Shown: one piece after another, positions 44,553 through 54,231 of the stretch
Numbering within the stretch: the first letter of the stretch is position 1
Layout of the letters: every line of letters begins with the position of its first letter
Assembly (NCBI RefSeq): GCF_000611675.1
Contig: NZ_JATV01000009.1
Coordinates: forward strand, 82,487 to 146,486
Reading direction: 5' to 3'
Source: Flavobacterium succinicans LMG 10402
GTDB lineage: Bacteria; Bacteroidota; Bacteroidia; Flavobacteriales; Flavobacteriaceae
DNA: 64,000 nt
Translations under genes and position numbers: made by a program
The notes under the pieces: model-generated
Told to the model about the DNA's origin: nothing
The model's input: the letters and a program-made list of their open reading frames with translations, nothing else
Databases searched by the model: none

Positions 44553-45113
44553 ATGAAAATTTATATCAAAAATATGGTATGCGGCCGTTGTAAAATGGTA
44601 GTAAAGTCTGTATTTGAAAGTATGGGAATTAATCCTTTTTCAGTTGAGTAAGGTGAAGTTGAATTGAAAAGTGACATTAACGAAAATCAAAAAAGCGAAT
44701 TGTTAAAAAAACTTCGTGCAATTGGCTTTGATTTAATTGACAATAAGAAAAGTAAAACAATCGATAAGATTAAAACATTGATTATTGATTTGGTTCAAAA
44801 TAAAAACAATGATTTGAAAAGTAACTTATCCAGTTATATTTCACAAGAACTCCATCAAGACTATAACACCTTGAGTAATCTGTTTTCGGAAGTTGAAAAT
44901 ACTACTATTGAGAAGTATTTCATCAATCAGAAAATTGAGAAAGTAAAAGAATTGATTATTTATGATGAATTATCTTTAAGCCAAATTGCCTACTCTTTAA
45001 ATTATAGTACTGTTTCGCATTTGAGTAATCAATTCAAAAAAGTAACTGGCTTTTCGCCAACTTACTTCAAGAACATAAAAACCATTAAAAGAAAGCAAAT
45101 AGAAGATTTGTAA
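44553..45113 (+). pseudogene. HMA-AraC regulator with premature stop
   Basis: In one continuous frame this encodes an N-terminal HMA-like metal-binding segment (MKIYIKNMVCGRCKMVVKSV, then FESMGINPFSVE) and a C-terminal AraC-type HTH (IEKYFINQKIEKVKELIIY, then SLSQIAYSLNYSTVSHLSNQFKKVTGF, cut at 20 here: YSLNYSTVSHLSNQFKK). A TAA at 44649-44651 interrupts it after codon 32; a single base change from Leu codon TTA would restore it, and the remaining reading frame is intact. Such HMA-AraC proteins usually control copper genes in Bacteroidota. The downstream frame could restart at TTG 44664. A true nonsense mutation, a sequencing error or internal re-initiation are all possible. Confidence 0.7.
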
Positions 45114-45191
45114 ATCTTGCATATCATACCCAAAATTGTGCAAATGCAAAAAACAATTATGATAGAAATTTGTATTAAAATAATATAGAAG

Positions 45192-47729
45192 ATGATACAT
45201 ACTTACAGCATTACCGGTATGACTTGCGATGGTTGTCGCTCTAAAGTCGAAAAAGCATTGAATACTATTGAAGGAGTTGAGGCAAAAGTTGCATTAAATC
45301 CACCCATCGCAACTATAACTATGGAAAAACATATTCCAACAACACAGTTACAAGAAGCATTGACAGCAGTTGGGAAATACACCATAGAAATGAATAATGG
45401 CAAGATCCTAGTACAGGCACCAGCTAATGAAACTACAGCAAAATCCTGCTGCTCTACGCATTCTCATGAGCATAAAAAAGAAACTGTTATACCAAGCAAT
45501 GCTCAGGGAAAATACTACTGTCCAATGCATTGTGAAGGCGAAAAACTATATGACAAAGCAGGCGACTGTCCTGTATGTGGAATGGATTTAGTAAAAGCAC
45601 CCGATTTAACAGTTAATAAAGCCTTATATACTTGTCCGATGCATCCTGAAGTAATTAGTGAAATACCAGGTTCGTGTCCTATTTGCGGAATGGATTTGGT
45701 ACCGATGGAACCTAGTGATAGTGAAGACCAAAAGACGTATAAAGATTTGGTAAAGAAAATGAAAATAGCGGTCGTATTTACAGTTCCTATTTTCGCTATT
45801 GCTATGATAGAAATGGCACATAATAATCCTTTGCTTCAACTAATGGATGCCACTAAGTGGAATTGGGTACAGCTTATTTTATCACTTCCAGTTGTTTTTT
45901 ATGCCTGTTGGATATTTTTTGTTCGCGCTTGGAAATCAATAATTACATGGAATTTAAATATGTTCACCCTTATCGGAATTGGTACAGGAGTGGCTTTTTT
46001 ATTTAGTTTGGTCGGCATGTTTTTCCCAGACATTTTTCCTAGTGAATTTAAAACAGAACATGGGGCAGTATTACTGTACTTCGAGGCTACAACAGTTATT
46101 CTGACTTTAGTTTTATTGGGGCAACTACTCGAAGCCAGAGCACACAGCCAAACCAGCGGAGCTATTAAAGCATTACTTAAATTGGCACCAACTGAGGCTA
46201 CTTTAGTAGCAGATGGAGGTGACAAAGTAATTTCTATTCATGATATCAAAAAAGGTGATTTACTGAGAGTAAAACCCGGAGATAAAATTCCAGTTGACGG
46301 AAAAATTACCGATGGAGAAAGTAGTATTGATGAAGCTATGATTACTGGCGAACCAATACCCGTTGACAAAAAGAAAGATGATAATGTTATTGCCGGAACC
46401 ATAAACGGTAACAAGTCCTTTGTAATGATTGCCGAAAAAGTAGGTTCAGAAACTTTGCTTTCCCAAATAGTGCAGATGGTAAATGATGCCAGTCGTTCAA
46501 GAGCACCAATTCAAAAATTAGCCGACAGTATCGCTAAATATTTTGTGCCAGTAGTGGTGATTATCTCCGCAATAACATTTTTCGTTTGGGCAAAATTTGG
46601 CCCAGAACCAGCATTGGTTTATGGATTCATTAATGCAATTGCGGTATTAATTATTGCTTGTCCTTGTGCATTAGGATTAGCTACGCCAATGTCGGTAATG
46701 GTTGGCGTTGGTAAAGGTGCGCAATCTGGTGTACTTATAAAAAATGCTGAAGCTTTAGAAAACATGAATAAAGTTAATGTGTTAATTACTGACAAAACAG
46801 GAACAATAACCGAGGGAAAACCTTCTGTTGAGAAGATATTTTCTTCAAATAATGAAGAAAATAATTTGCTTAAAAACATAGCTTCATTAAACCAATACAG
46901 CGAACATCCATTAGCACAAGCTGTAGTCAATTATGCTAAATCAAAAACAGTTTCATTAATCGAGGTAAAGGATTTCGAAGCCATTGCAGGCAAAGGAGTT
47001 ATAGGAACAGTTACCGATAAAAAAGTAGCATTAGGAAATAAAAAACTAATGGAACAAGTCAAAGCAATAGTTTCAGATGATTTAGAAAATAAAATTATTG
47101 CTGAACAAAAACTAGGTAAAACGGTTTCATACATAGCTGTTGATGGTAATGCTGTTGGTTTTGTATCAATTTTCGATGCCATTAAAGAATCAAGTGCAGT
47201 AGCCATTAAAGAGTTAATGCGTCAGGGTGTTGAAGTAGTAATGCTTACTGGAGACAATGAAAACACAGCTAAAGCGGTTGCTGATGAATTGGGGTTGACG
47301 TCATATAAAGCAGGATGCTTACCCGAAGACAAACTCAAAGAAATTAAAAAATTGCAAGCAGAAGGCAAAATTGTGGCGATGGCAGGCGATGGTATAAATG
47401 ATGCTCCAGCATTGGCACAAGCAAATATTGGAATTGCAATGGGAACAGGAACAGACGTAGCTATAGAAAGTGCTAAAATAACTCTAGTAAAAGGCGATTT
47501 GCTAGGTATCGTAAAAGCCAAGAATTTGAGCCACGCTGTAATGCGAAACATCAAACAAAACTTGTTTTTTGCTTTCTTCTATAATGTTTTAGGAGTTCCA
47601 ATTGCAGCGGGAGTTTTGTATCCATTTTTTGGAGTTTTATTATCGCCAATGATTGCAGCTTTAGCAATGAGTTTTAGCTCGGTTTCTGTAATTGTAAATG
47701 CTTTGCGATTAAGAAGTTTAAAATTATAA
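45192..47729 (+). CDS. copA: Copper-exporting P1B-type ATPase (CopA-like)
   Basis: An 845-residue copper ATPase. Residues 1-70 form an HMA domain (TGMTCDGCRSKVEKAL), then two HMBD modules follow (about 112-138, CPMHCEGEKLYDKAGDCPVCG, split as CPMHCEGEK then GDCPVCGMDL; about 146-172, CPMHPEVISE then GSCPICGMDL). The ATPase core has ACPCALGLATP near 489 (Cu+ type, with CPC followed by ALGL), DKTGTITEGKP near 533, HPLAQA, and GDGINDAPAL near 731. Cu+ is expelled to the periplasm for the Cus system and the oxidase to handle. It is followed after 34 nt by a nuclease-like gene. Confidence 0.93.
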   Translation: MIHTYSITGMTCDGCRSKVEKALNTIEGVEAKVALNPPIATITMEKHIPTTQLQEALTAVGKYTIEMNNGKILVQAPANETTAKSCCSTHSHEHKKETVIPSNAQGKYYCPMHCEGEKLYDKAGDCPVCGMDLVKAPDLTVNKALYTCPMHPEVISEIPGSCPICGMDLVPMEPSDSEDQKTYKDLVKKMKIAVVFTVPIFAIAMIEMAHNNPLLQLMDATKWNWVQLILSLPVVFYACWIFFVRAWKSIITWNLNMFTLIGIGTGVAFLFSLVGMFFPDIFPSEFKTEHGAVLLYFEATTVILTLVLLGQLLEARAHSQTSGAIKALLKLAPTEATLVADGGDKVISIHDIKKGDLLRVKPGDKIPVDGKITDGESSIDEAMITGEPIPVDKKKDDNVIAGTINGNKSFVMIAEKVGSETLLSQIVQMVNDASRSRAPIQKLADSIAKYFVPVVVIISAITFFVWAKFGPEPALVYGFINAIAVLIIACPCALGLATPMSVMVGVGKGAQSGVLIKNAEALENMNKVNVLITDKTGTITEGKPSVEKIFSSNNEENNLLKNIASLNQYSEHPLAQAVVNYAKSKTVSLIEVKDFEAIAGKGVIGTVTDKKVALGNKKLMEQVKAIVSDDLENKIIAEQKLGKTVSYIAVDGNAVGFVSIFDAIKESSAVAIKELMRQGVEVVMLTGDNENTAKAVADELGLTSYKAGCLPEDKLKEIKKLQAEGKIVAMAGDGINDAPALAQANIGIAMGTGTDVAIESAKITLVKGDLLGIVKAKNLSHAVMRNIKQNLFFAFFYNVLGVPIAAGVLYPFFGVLLSPMIAALAMSFSSVSVIVNALRLRSLKL

Positions 47730-47763
47730 AAAGCATTAGAAATAATTTATAGCTGTATAAAAA

Positions 47764-49008
47764 ATGAACAACCTTACTCAAATAATCCAACAATATAAAG
47801 TTGATACCGAAAGTGTTTACAACACTTGGTTTGTAGATAACGACCAACGATTAAAAGCATTTAGGACTATTCGGCGAGGTGTTTTACAAGTTATTGAGGA
47901 TATTAAAAACAAATCGTTTCCAAACGATTTTAAAGGCAGTAGTTTAGAATTTGTATTAAGTTGTATAGCAGAACAAAAACAAGTCTTTGTTGGCGTAGCA
48001 CATCCTTTTTATTGGAAACCAAAATTAAGAATTCCAGATATTTACGAAAACCAAAACAATAAAATTGCTTTTGGTCAATTTCTCGAAAACTGCATTAATG
48101 CCAAAACGGAAGAACAAGTAGTAAAAGAAATTGTAAAATTAGACGAACTCAAAGTAAAAGGGCTTGGACCAGCAGTCGCTAGTATTTTATATTTCTTGCA
48201 TCCGACTTGGTTTCCACCATTCAATACAGCAATTCTTAACGGATTTAATTTTCTTTTCAAGGACAAAAAGAAACTAGGAAGTTGGACAGAATATCTTAAA
48301 ATTCGTGAAATTTTAAAAGAAACAAATACCAAGCACAAATCCGAATTGTCGAATGATTTAGGAGCAATTGCAGGATTGTGTTTTGAAATTGGTACTCAAA
48401 AAATGCTAATTGGTAATGATGAATATCTAAGCGAAGAAGAACGAACAAAATTTGAAAAAAACATACTAAAACGTCAAAAAGAAATCCAGGAAGAAAAGCT
48501 GGCCGAAAATCTTCACAACGAAATGCAATACCACTTATTAAAAATTGGGTCATCATTAGGTTATGATGTAACGCCTGCCAGTAATGATAAGAGTAAAGAA
48601 TTCAATGGTCAAAAATTTTCTTTTATTTCAATTACAAGATTTCCAGAATTGCCAACAGATAAAGATACTCAAAACACAATAAAATTAATTGATGTTCTTT
48701 GGTTTCAAAAAGGGACAAACAATATTATTGGTGCTTTTGAAGTGGAGAAAAGCACCAGTATTTATTCTGGTATTTTACGCTTATCTGATTTGTATTTTAG
48801 TATTTCCAATGGAGAAGAAGTCTTTTATATTATTATTCCAGACAGTCGGGAGAAAGATGTGATCCAACAATTAAATCGGCCAGTTATAAAAAATTCAAAA
48901 ATGAATATCAAATACATACTTTTTTCAGAATTAAGGGCGAATTGTGATGCGATTTGCAAGTTTGGAACTGACCATTCTATTATGGAAAAAATCGCAAAAT
49001 CAATTTAA
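47764..49008 (+). CDS. HhH and PD-(D/E)XK nuclease-like protein, unknown role
   Basis: A 414-residue protein with no recognised name. Residues about 120-160 contain a helix-hairpin-helix-like segment (VKGLGPAVASILYFLHPTWF, then PFNTAILNGF), typical of base-excision or DNA-binding proteins. The C-terminal domain (about 255-414) resembles a PD-(D/E)XK nuclease: IDVLWF near 309 and AFEVEKS near 323-329 would supply the Asp, Glu and Lys. A central coiled region joins them. It lies between the CopA ATPase and a methyltransferase in a metal-resistance cluster, where a nuclease is unexpected. It could be a DNA-repair or restriction-like accessory protein. Function is a guess; the motif match is weak. 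Confidence 0.5.
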   Translation: MNNLTQIIQQYKVDTESVYNTWFVDNDQRLKAFRTIRRGVLQVIEDIKNKSFPNDFKGSSLEFVLSCIAEQKQVFVGVAHPFYWKPKLRIPDIYENQNNKIAFGQFLENCINAKTEEQVVKEIVKLDELKVKGLGPAVASILYFLHPTWFPPFNTAILNGFNFLFKDKKKLGSWTEYLKIREILKETNTKHKSELSNDLGAIAGLCFEIGTQKMLIGNDEYLSEEERTKFEKNILKRQKEIQEEKLAENLHNEMQYHLLKIGSSLGYDVTPASNDKSKEFNGQKFSFISITRFPELPTDKDTQNTIKLIDVLWFQKGTNNIIGAFEVEKSTSIYSGILRLSDLYFSISNGEEVFYIIIPDSREKDVIQQLNRPVIKNSKMNIKYILFSELRANCDAICKFGTDHSIMEKIAKSI

Positions 49009-49017
49009 AAAATAACT

Positions 49018-49623
49018 ATGACAAATAAAACACATTGGGAAAACGTGTACGATACGAAACTGCCTAACGAAGTAAGTTGGACTCAAGAAAAACCTGAAAC
49101 TTCTTTACAATTAATTGCAAATTGCAAATTACCCAAAACAGCCAAAATTATAGATATTGGAGGAGGAGACAGTAACTTGGTAGATTATCTTTTAGAACAA
49201 GGTTTTGAGAATATTACAGTTTTGGATATTTCTGAAAAAGCTATTGAAAAAGCCAAATTCCGATTAGGTAAATTATCCGAAAAAGTGAAATGGATTGTTT
49301 CTGATATTACAGAATTTCAACCCGAAGAAACGTATGATATTTGGCACGACAGAGCAACCTTTCATTTTCTCACTGAAAAGGAACAAATTGAAAAGTATAA
49401 AACACTTGTTCAAAACTATGCAAGTAATTATTTAATAATGGCTACTTTCTCTAATAATGGACCATTAAAATGCAGTGGATTAGAAATTAAACAATATACC
49501 ATTCGAGATTTAGTTGGTTTATTTTCGGATAAATTTAAAATTATTGACAGCTTTTATCAAGACCATCAAACACCATTCAATACAGTGCAAAATTTTGTGT
49601 TTTGTATTTTTAAAAGAATTTAA
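49018..49623 (+). CDS. Class I SAM-dependent methyltransferase
   Basis: A 201-residue cytoplasmic methyltransferase with a Rossmann fold: motif I IIDIGGGDSNLVDYLL, motif II FENITVLDISEKAIEKAK, and IVSDITEF then IWHDRATFHFLTE. It looks like small-molecule enzymes such as thiopurine or tellurite methyltransferases rather than a DNA methylase, as no NPPY or DPPY is present. It may detoxify a metalloid or metabolite. It begins 9 nt after the nuclease-like gene stop, and the multicopper oxidase follows after 11 nt, so the three are co-transcribed. Confidence 0.8.
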   Translation: MTNKTHWENVYDTKLPNEVSWTQEKPETSLQLIANCKLPKTAKIIDIGGGDSNLVDYLLEQGFENITVLDISEKAIEKAKFRLGKLSEKVKWIVSDITEFQPEETYDIWHDRATFHFLTEKEQIEKYKTLVQNYASNYLIMATFSNNGPLKCSGLEIKQYTIRDLVGLFSDKFKIIDSFYQDHQTPFNTVQNFVFCIFKRI

Positions 49624-49634
49624 AAAATCAAATA

Positions 49635-51878
49635 ATGAAATTAAAATTATCAATTATACTATTATTTCTTGTGTTGAGTGCATCAGCCCAAAAAATCGTT
49701 CGCTACGATTTATATCTTCGAGATACAATTGTAAACTTTACAGGCAAACCAAAAAGAGCCATTGCCGTAAACGGACAAATACCAATGCCTACTTTAACAT
49801 TTACTGAAGGCGACATTGCAGAAATTTATGTGCATAATGAGTTAAATGAAGATACTTCTTTACATTGGCACGGCTTATTTTTACCCAACAAAGAAGATGG
49901 TGTACCGAATTTGACACAAATGCCAATAAAACCTCATACTACACATTTGTATAAATTTCCAATAATACAACACGGCACACATTGGTATCACAGTCACACA
50001 GGATTACAAGAACAAATCGGAATGTATGGAAATTTTGTAATGCTCAAAAAAACGACTGATCCAACTTTTAGAAATGGAATTGATGATTTACAAACCGTTC
50101 CAATTGTTTTGAGCGAATGGACGGATATTAAACCGGAAAACGTACACCGGATGTTGCATAACGCAAACGATTATCCAGCAATAAAAAAAGGAACAACCCA
50201 AAGTTACACAGAAGCTATAAAGCAAGGGTATTTTGGTGTAAAAGTAAAAAACGAGTGGAAGCGGATGAATGCAATGGATGTAAGCGATGTATTTTACGAT
50301 AAAATCCTTATGAATGGTAAGCCAAGTACAGATGTTAAAAGTATTGATGGCAAACCTTTAAAAGCAGGAGACAAAGTTCGTTTGAGAATTTCCAACGGTG
50401 GGGCATCTTCCTATTTTTGGCTTACCTATGCAGGAGGTAAAATTACCGTTGTTGCAAACGATGGTAACGATGTCGAACCAGTAGAAGTCGATAGATTAAT
50501 TGTTGGAGTTTCTGAAACTTACGATGTAGTTGTGACTATTCCTGCGGATAAAACGGCTTACGAATTTTTGGCTACCACCGAAGATAGATTATATTCAGCC
50601 TCTTATTTTATTGGCGATGGTATCAAACAACTTATTGAGCCTCTTCCTAAGCTTAAATATTTTGAAGGGATGAAAATGATGAACGGAATGATGAAAATGA
50701 ACGGAGACCTTGACGATATGGGAATGCAAATGAGTCTCAATCAAATGGATATGAACGTGGTGATGTACCCGGAAATTACAGGCGAACAAAAAAAGAAAGC
50801 CGATAAAAAAATGATGGATATGAAAATGACCGAAGCCGATTATAACAGTAATGCTCTTTCGGATATTACAACCTTAAATTATGCAATGCTGAAATCGCCA
50901 ACTAAAACCACACTCCCAAAAGATGCTCCAGTAAAAGAGTTAAAATTTGAACTCACAGGAAATATGAACCGCTATGTTTGGAGTTTAGACAACAAAGTTG
51001 TCTCAGAAGCTGACAAAATTTTAATTAAAGAAGGTGAAAATGTCCGCATTACAATTTATAATAATTCGATGATGCGACACCCAATGCATTTGCACGGTCA
51101 CGATTTCAGATTATTGAATGGTCAAGGCGATTATGCACCATTAAAAAATATTGTGGACATTATGCCAATGGAAACCGATACCTTGGAATTTAATGCAAAT
51201 GTAAAAGGTGATTGGTTTTTTCATTGTCATATCTTGTACCATATGATGAGCGGAATGGGCAGAGTTTTTAGCTATGAAAACCAAGCTCCAAATCCCGAAA
51301 TCCCAAACCCAAAACTCGCACAGCGCAAATTATTTGCCGATGACAGAGCATTTCATTTTATGGCAGAAAATGATTTTGCAACAAATGGTAACGATGGAGA
51401 AGCAATGTACCAAAGCACACGTTGGAGCATTGGAACAGAATGGAGATTAGGATATAATGATATGCACGGTTACGAAACCGAAACCCATATTGGAAGATAC
51501 ATTGGCAAAATGCAATGGTTGATGCCTTTTGTTGGTTTTGATTGGCGTTACAGAGTAATGCCTGATGGTGAAGTTGAAAAAAATATGTTCGGACAAACAA
51601 ATACAAAGGATAATCGGCATTTTTTAAGTGTTGGTGTAAATTATACTTTACCATTGTTAATTGTAGCACAAGCAGAAATATTTACGGGAGGTTATTTTAG
51701 AATACAATTTGAACGAAAAGATATTCCTATTTCAAAACGATTAAGAATGAATTTAATGTGGAATACGGATTATGAATATATGGCAGGTTTACGATATATT
51801 CTAGGAAAAAATATGGGACTGACAACACACTATGATAGCGACATGGGGTGGGGTATTGGAGTAAGTTTGAATTATTAA
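49635..51878 (+). CDS. Multicopper oxidase with C-terminal CopB-like barrel
   Basis: A 747-residue exported copper oxidase with a signal peptide (SIILLFLVLSASAQ). Copper-site motifs are complete: HWHGLF near 76, HWYHSHTG near 115, HPMHLHGHDF near 482 and HCHILYHMMSGM near 529. A Met-rich copper-binding segment lies at about 345-375 (GMKMMNGMMKMNGDL). The last 180 residues (from about 565) look like a small beta-barrel of CopB/PcoB type (DWRYRVMPDGEVEKN, TDYEYMAGLRY, GWGIGVSLNY at the end). It would oxidise Cu+ to Cu2+ and hold the oxidase at the outer membrane. Laccase-family members are usually shorter; the tail is the unusual part. Confidence 0.85.
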   Translation: MKLKLSIILLFLVLSASAQKIVRYDLYLRDTIVNFTGKPKRAIAVNGQIPMPTLTFTEGDIAEIYVHNELNEDTSLHWHGLFLPNKEDGVPNLTQMPIKPHTTHLYKFPIIQHGTHWYHSHTGLQEQIGMYGNFVMLKKTTDPTFRNGIDDLQTVPIVLSEWTDIKPENVHRMLHNANDYPAIKKGTTQSYTEAIKQGYFGVKVKNEWKRMNAMDVSDVFYDKILMNGKPSTDVKSIDGKPLKAGDKVRLRISNGGASSYFWLTYAGGKITVVANDGNDVEPVEVDRLIVGVSETYDVVVTIPADKTAYEFLATTEDRLYSASYFIGDGIKQLIEPLPKLKYFEGMKMMNGMMKMNGDLDDMGMQMSLNQMDMNVVMYPEITGEQKKKADKKMMDMKMTEADYNSNALSDITTLNYAMLKSPTKTTLPKDAPVKELKFELTGNMNRYVWSLDNKVVSEADKILIKEGENVRITIYNNSMMRHPMHLHGHDFRLLNGQGDYAPLKNIVDIMPMETDTLEFNANVKGDWFFHCHILYHMMSGMGRVFSYENQAPNPEIPNPKLAQRKLFADDRAFHFMAENDFATNGNDGEAMYQSTRWSIGTEWRLGYNDMHGYETETHIGRYIGKMQWLMPFVGFDWRYRVMPDGEVEKNMFGQTNTKDNRHFLSVGVNYTLPLLIVAQAEIFTGGYFRIQFERKDIPISKRLRMNLMWNTDYEYMAGLRYILGKNMGLTTHYDSDMGWGIGVSLNY

Positions 51879-52023
51879 TTCAATTAAGCATATAGAGCTT
51901 CTTAGTTTCTAGGATAATCAAATTGAAACTAGGATAACACGCCCAAATGGCGTCAAAATCTCGAAAATCTTATAATTTTCAGTTTTTTGTTTTGCGAATT
52001 GCTTGAATGGATATCTTTTTTTA

Positions 52024-54024
52024 TTATCTCTTTTTAATCAGGTATTCTAAATCAGGATCATTTTTAATACGCTCCAATTCAGTTTCAATAATCTGAACAA
52101 TATCCTGTTTTATCTGCCGGTAATTGGCCTCTATTTCCTGTTTCATATTGTCTTCTCCATTCTTCTTTACAAATGATAAAATCTCTGGTATCTTTTGATA
52201 GGCTTTGGTTTCAGCAGATACTTTTTCATTGTCGACAAGAATTTCAGCATGGAATATTTTCTGCTCGATGCGTTCATCAAAATTGTCCGACACAGCACCT
52301 ACAAAAATACCTTGGGTCAATGTAGATATTTTAGATGCAGGAATGAGGCTGTCCAATTGAGTAGAAATTGATGTCGAGGTATCATTACGGTTGATTGACA
52401 AGCTTTGTCTTTTTTGCAACACTTTCCCAAAACGTTCCGAAAGGGCTTTGGCAGTTTCACCAACTACTTGACCACTAAAAATATTACCGACAGTGTTCTG
52501 AATCACCTTGCTCTCTTTGTCTCCGTAATCCCTTGTTAACTGCGAAAAATCCTGAAAACCGAGGCATACTGCCACTTTATTACTTCTGGCTGTTGCAATG
52601 AGATTATCCAGGCCTCTAAAGTAGATTGTAGGCAGCTCATCTATAATGACAGAACTCTTTAACTGTCCTTTCTTATTAATGAGTTTTACAATACGAGAAT
52701 TATACAACCCCAGCGCAGCAGAGTAAATATTTTGTCGATCTGGATTGTTGCCTACACATAATATTTTCGGTTCTTTGGGATTATTGATGTCTAATGAAAA
52801 ATCATCTCCGGTCATAACCCAATACAATTGCGGGGAGATCATTCTTGACAAAGGGATTTTCGCAGACGCTATCTGCCCCTGCAATTGGTCTTGTGCGCCG
52901 CCTTGCCAAGCGTCCATAAAGGGTGATAGATAATTTTCCAGATCAGAATAGGAAGTAAGAATCGTAAATACGTCCGAATACTTTTTGTTTAGTAATTCAA
53001 TGGCATGAGGGAACGTGCAGTATTTACCGTTTTCATAGATTTTAAGAAACCAAATGATGGCAGCCAATAAGATGATTGGAGATTCTACAAAGAAATCCCC
53101 CTGTTTTTGTATCCAAGAACGGTTAAGATTCAGCATAATGGTATATGCTGACTCGTAGGCATCGGATATGTCTGTCATAAAATCAGGATTTATGGGGTTG
53201 CAACGGTGGCTTTTTTTTGGATCGTCAAAGTTGATGATGTAGAATTTCGGTTTTACTTTGTACTTATCCGCATGCTTTAGTAAATGATTATAGGCAATTG
53301 TAGATAGGTCATCGAATTTAAAATCATAGATATACATTGAAAAACCTTTTTCAATATGCTGCTTAATATAATTGTTTACAACAGCATACGATTTCCCTGA
53401 ACCGGGTGTGCCTAATACAATGGTTGCCCTAAAAGGGTTTACAATATTAATCCATCCATTATGCTGTTTTTTATTGTACCAGAACTTAGTCGGCAGATTC
53501 ACGGAATACTCGTTTTCCATTAGTTTGGTTTCCTGCATAAAACTTTCGTTCTCATTATTGAATACATCGTCCATTAGGTTGGTACGGAGCAGCCGGCTAA
53601 TCCAAACTCCTGTTACCATCAGCGAGATATAGCCCAAACCTGTGGTAAGGATATAAAGAAATGTAGCGATGTTTAATGGCAGTTTTAATAAGGATGTGTT
53701 CAGAAAAAACAGCACAAATCCAATTCCCAACGTCATATATATTTTAGACCATGTTATTTTTTCATTCTTGACGCCTTTTGTTCCTAAGCAACTCAAAGCC
53801 AGCAAGAGCAAAGCAAATATTTTGGTGTAAAGAGTATGGGAAAACAGGCTCACCGTTCGATCAAAGTTTCTCAATATTTTATTGACTACCTCCAGTGTCC
53901 AGCAACTTTCTAAAAAGAACCCATAACAGAACCAGTAAAAGTGCATCAGCACAATCAGTATACTTACCGCTCTCATAAATGCCATAATCTTGGCTAATCC
54001 TCTTAAATCGTCTTCTCCCTGCAT
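52024..54024 (-). CDS. mobC: Conjugative coupling protein (VirD4/TraG type, MobC)
   Basis: A 666-residue inner-membrane ATPase that brings the relaxase-DNA complex to the type IV channel. N-terminal YWFCY domain (about 5-60, HFYWFCYGFF), three to four membrane helices, Walker A (GTPGSGKSYAV, about residue 208) and Walker B (VIIDELPTIYF). The VirD4/TraG nucleotide-binding core continues (ATARSNKVAVCLGFQDFSQL), and the basic C-terminus ends with YLIKKR. CTnDOT-type elements call it MobC. It is on the minus strand, in the same direction as mobB and mobA but about 800 nt from mobB. An operator-like element (54090-54119) lies before its start. Confidence 0.9.
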   Translation of the reverse strand: MQGEDDLRGLAKIMAFMRAVSILIVLMHFYWFCYGFFLESCWTLEVVNKILRNFDRTVSLFSHTLYTKIFALLLLALSCLGTKGVKNEKITWSKIYMTLGIGFVLFFLNTSLLKLPLNIATFLYILTTGLGYISLMVTGVWISRLLRTNLMDDVFNNENESFMQETKLMENEYSVNLPTKFWYNKKQHNGWINIVNPFRATIVLGTPGSGKSYAVVNNYIKQHIEKGFSMYIYDFKFDDLSTIAYNHLLKHADKYKVKPKFYIINFDDPKKSHRCNPINPDFMTDISDAYESAYTIMLNLNRSWIQKQGDFFVESPIILLAAIIWFLKIYENGKYCTFPHAIELLNKKYSDVFTILTSYSDLENYLSPFMDAWQGGAQDQLQGQIASAKIPLSRMISPQLYWVMTGDDFSLDINNPKEPKILCVGNNPDRQNIYSAALGLYNSRIVKLINKKGQLKSSVIIDELPTIYFRGLDNLIATARSNKVAVCLGFQDFSQLTRDYGDKESKVIQNTVGNIFSGQVVGETAKALSERFGKVLQKRQSLSINRNDTSTSISTQLDSLIPASKISTLTQGIFVGAVSDNFDERIEQKIFHAEILVDNEKVSAETKAYQKIPEILSFVKKNGEDNMKQEIEANYRQIKQDIVQIIETELERIKNDPDLEYLIKKR

Positions 54025-54089
54025 TTTTCAAATATTAAATGTTCGGGCGTTAATTTAAAGGATGTGAAGAGTGGCTATAAAAAAGTGGC

Positions 54090-54119
54090 AGACATTAGCG
54101 TTGCGTGACAGCGTTTGGC
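54090..54119 (-). promoter_or_regulatory. Phased 10-bp element upstream of mobC
   Basis: Read on the minus strand, three 10-bp units (GCCAAACGCT, GTCACGCAAC, GCTAATGTCT) match 21 of 30 positions of the element at 56842-56871. It lies about 65 bp before the mobC start and in the same orientation relative to the gene. It is the most divergent of the three copies. Confidence 0.4.
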
Positions 54120-54231
54120 GTTAAGTGGTTTCAATCAGGTTCAGATTTTATAACGATTTTTTTATTAAATTTAAACTCTTGATTTTTTTGACTTACTCAT
54201 CAATTTGATAATCAATATTAAAGGAAATAAT

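Noticed and set aside
44664..45113. A separate regulator starting at TTG 44664
   Set aside because: The same frame continues upstream through one stop codon into an HMA-like segment, so a broken longer gene is a better model, though re-initiation is possible.
49018..49623. Methyltransferase as DNA methylase forming a restriction-modification pair with the nuclease-like gene
   Set aside because: No NPPY/DPPY or target-recognition region; motifs fit a small-molecule enzyme.
51879..52023. Attachment site at the cargo/backbone junction
   Set aside because: Only short repeats (CTAGGATAA, AGTTTC/GAAACT) are present and no matching sequence was found at the other cargo edge near 33186-33377.
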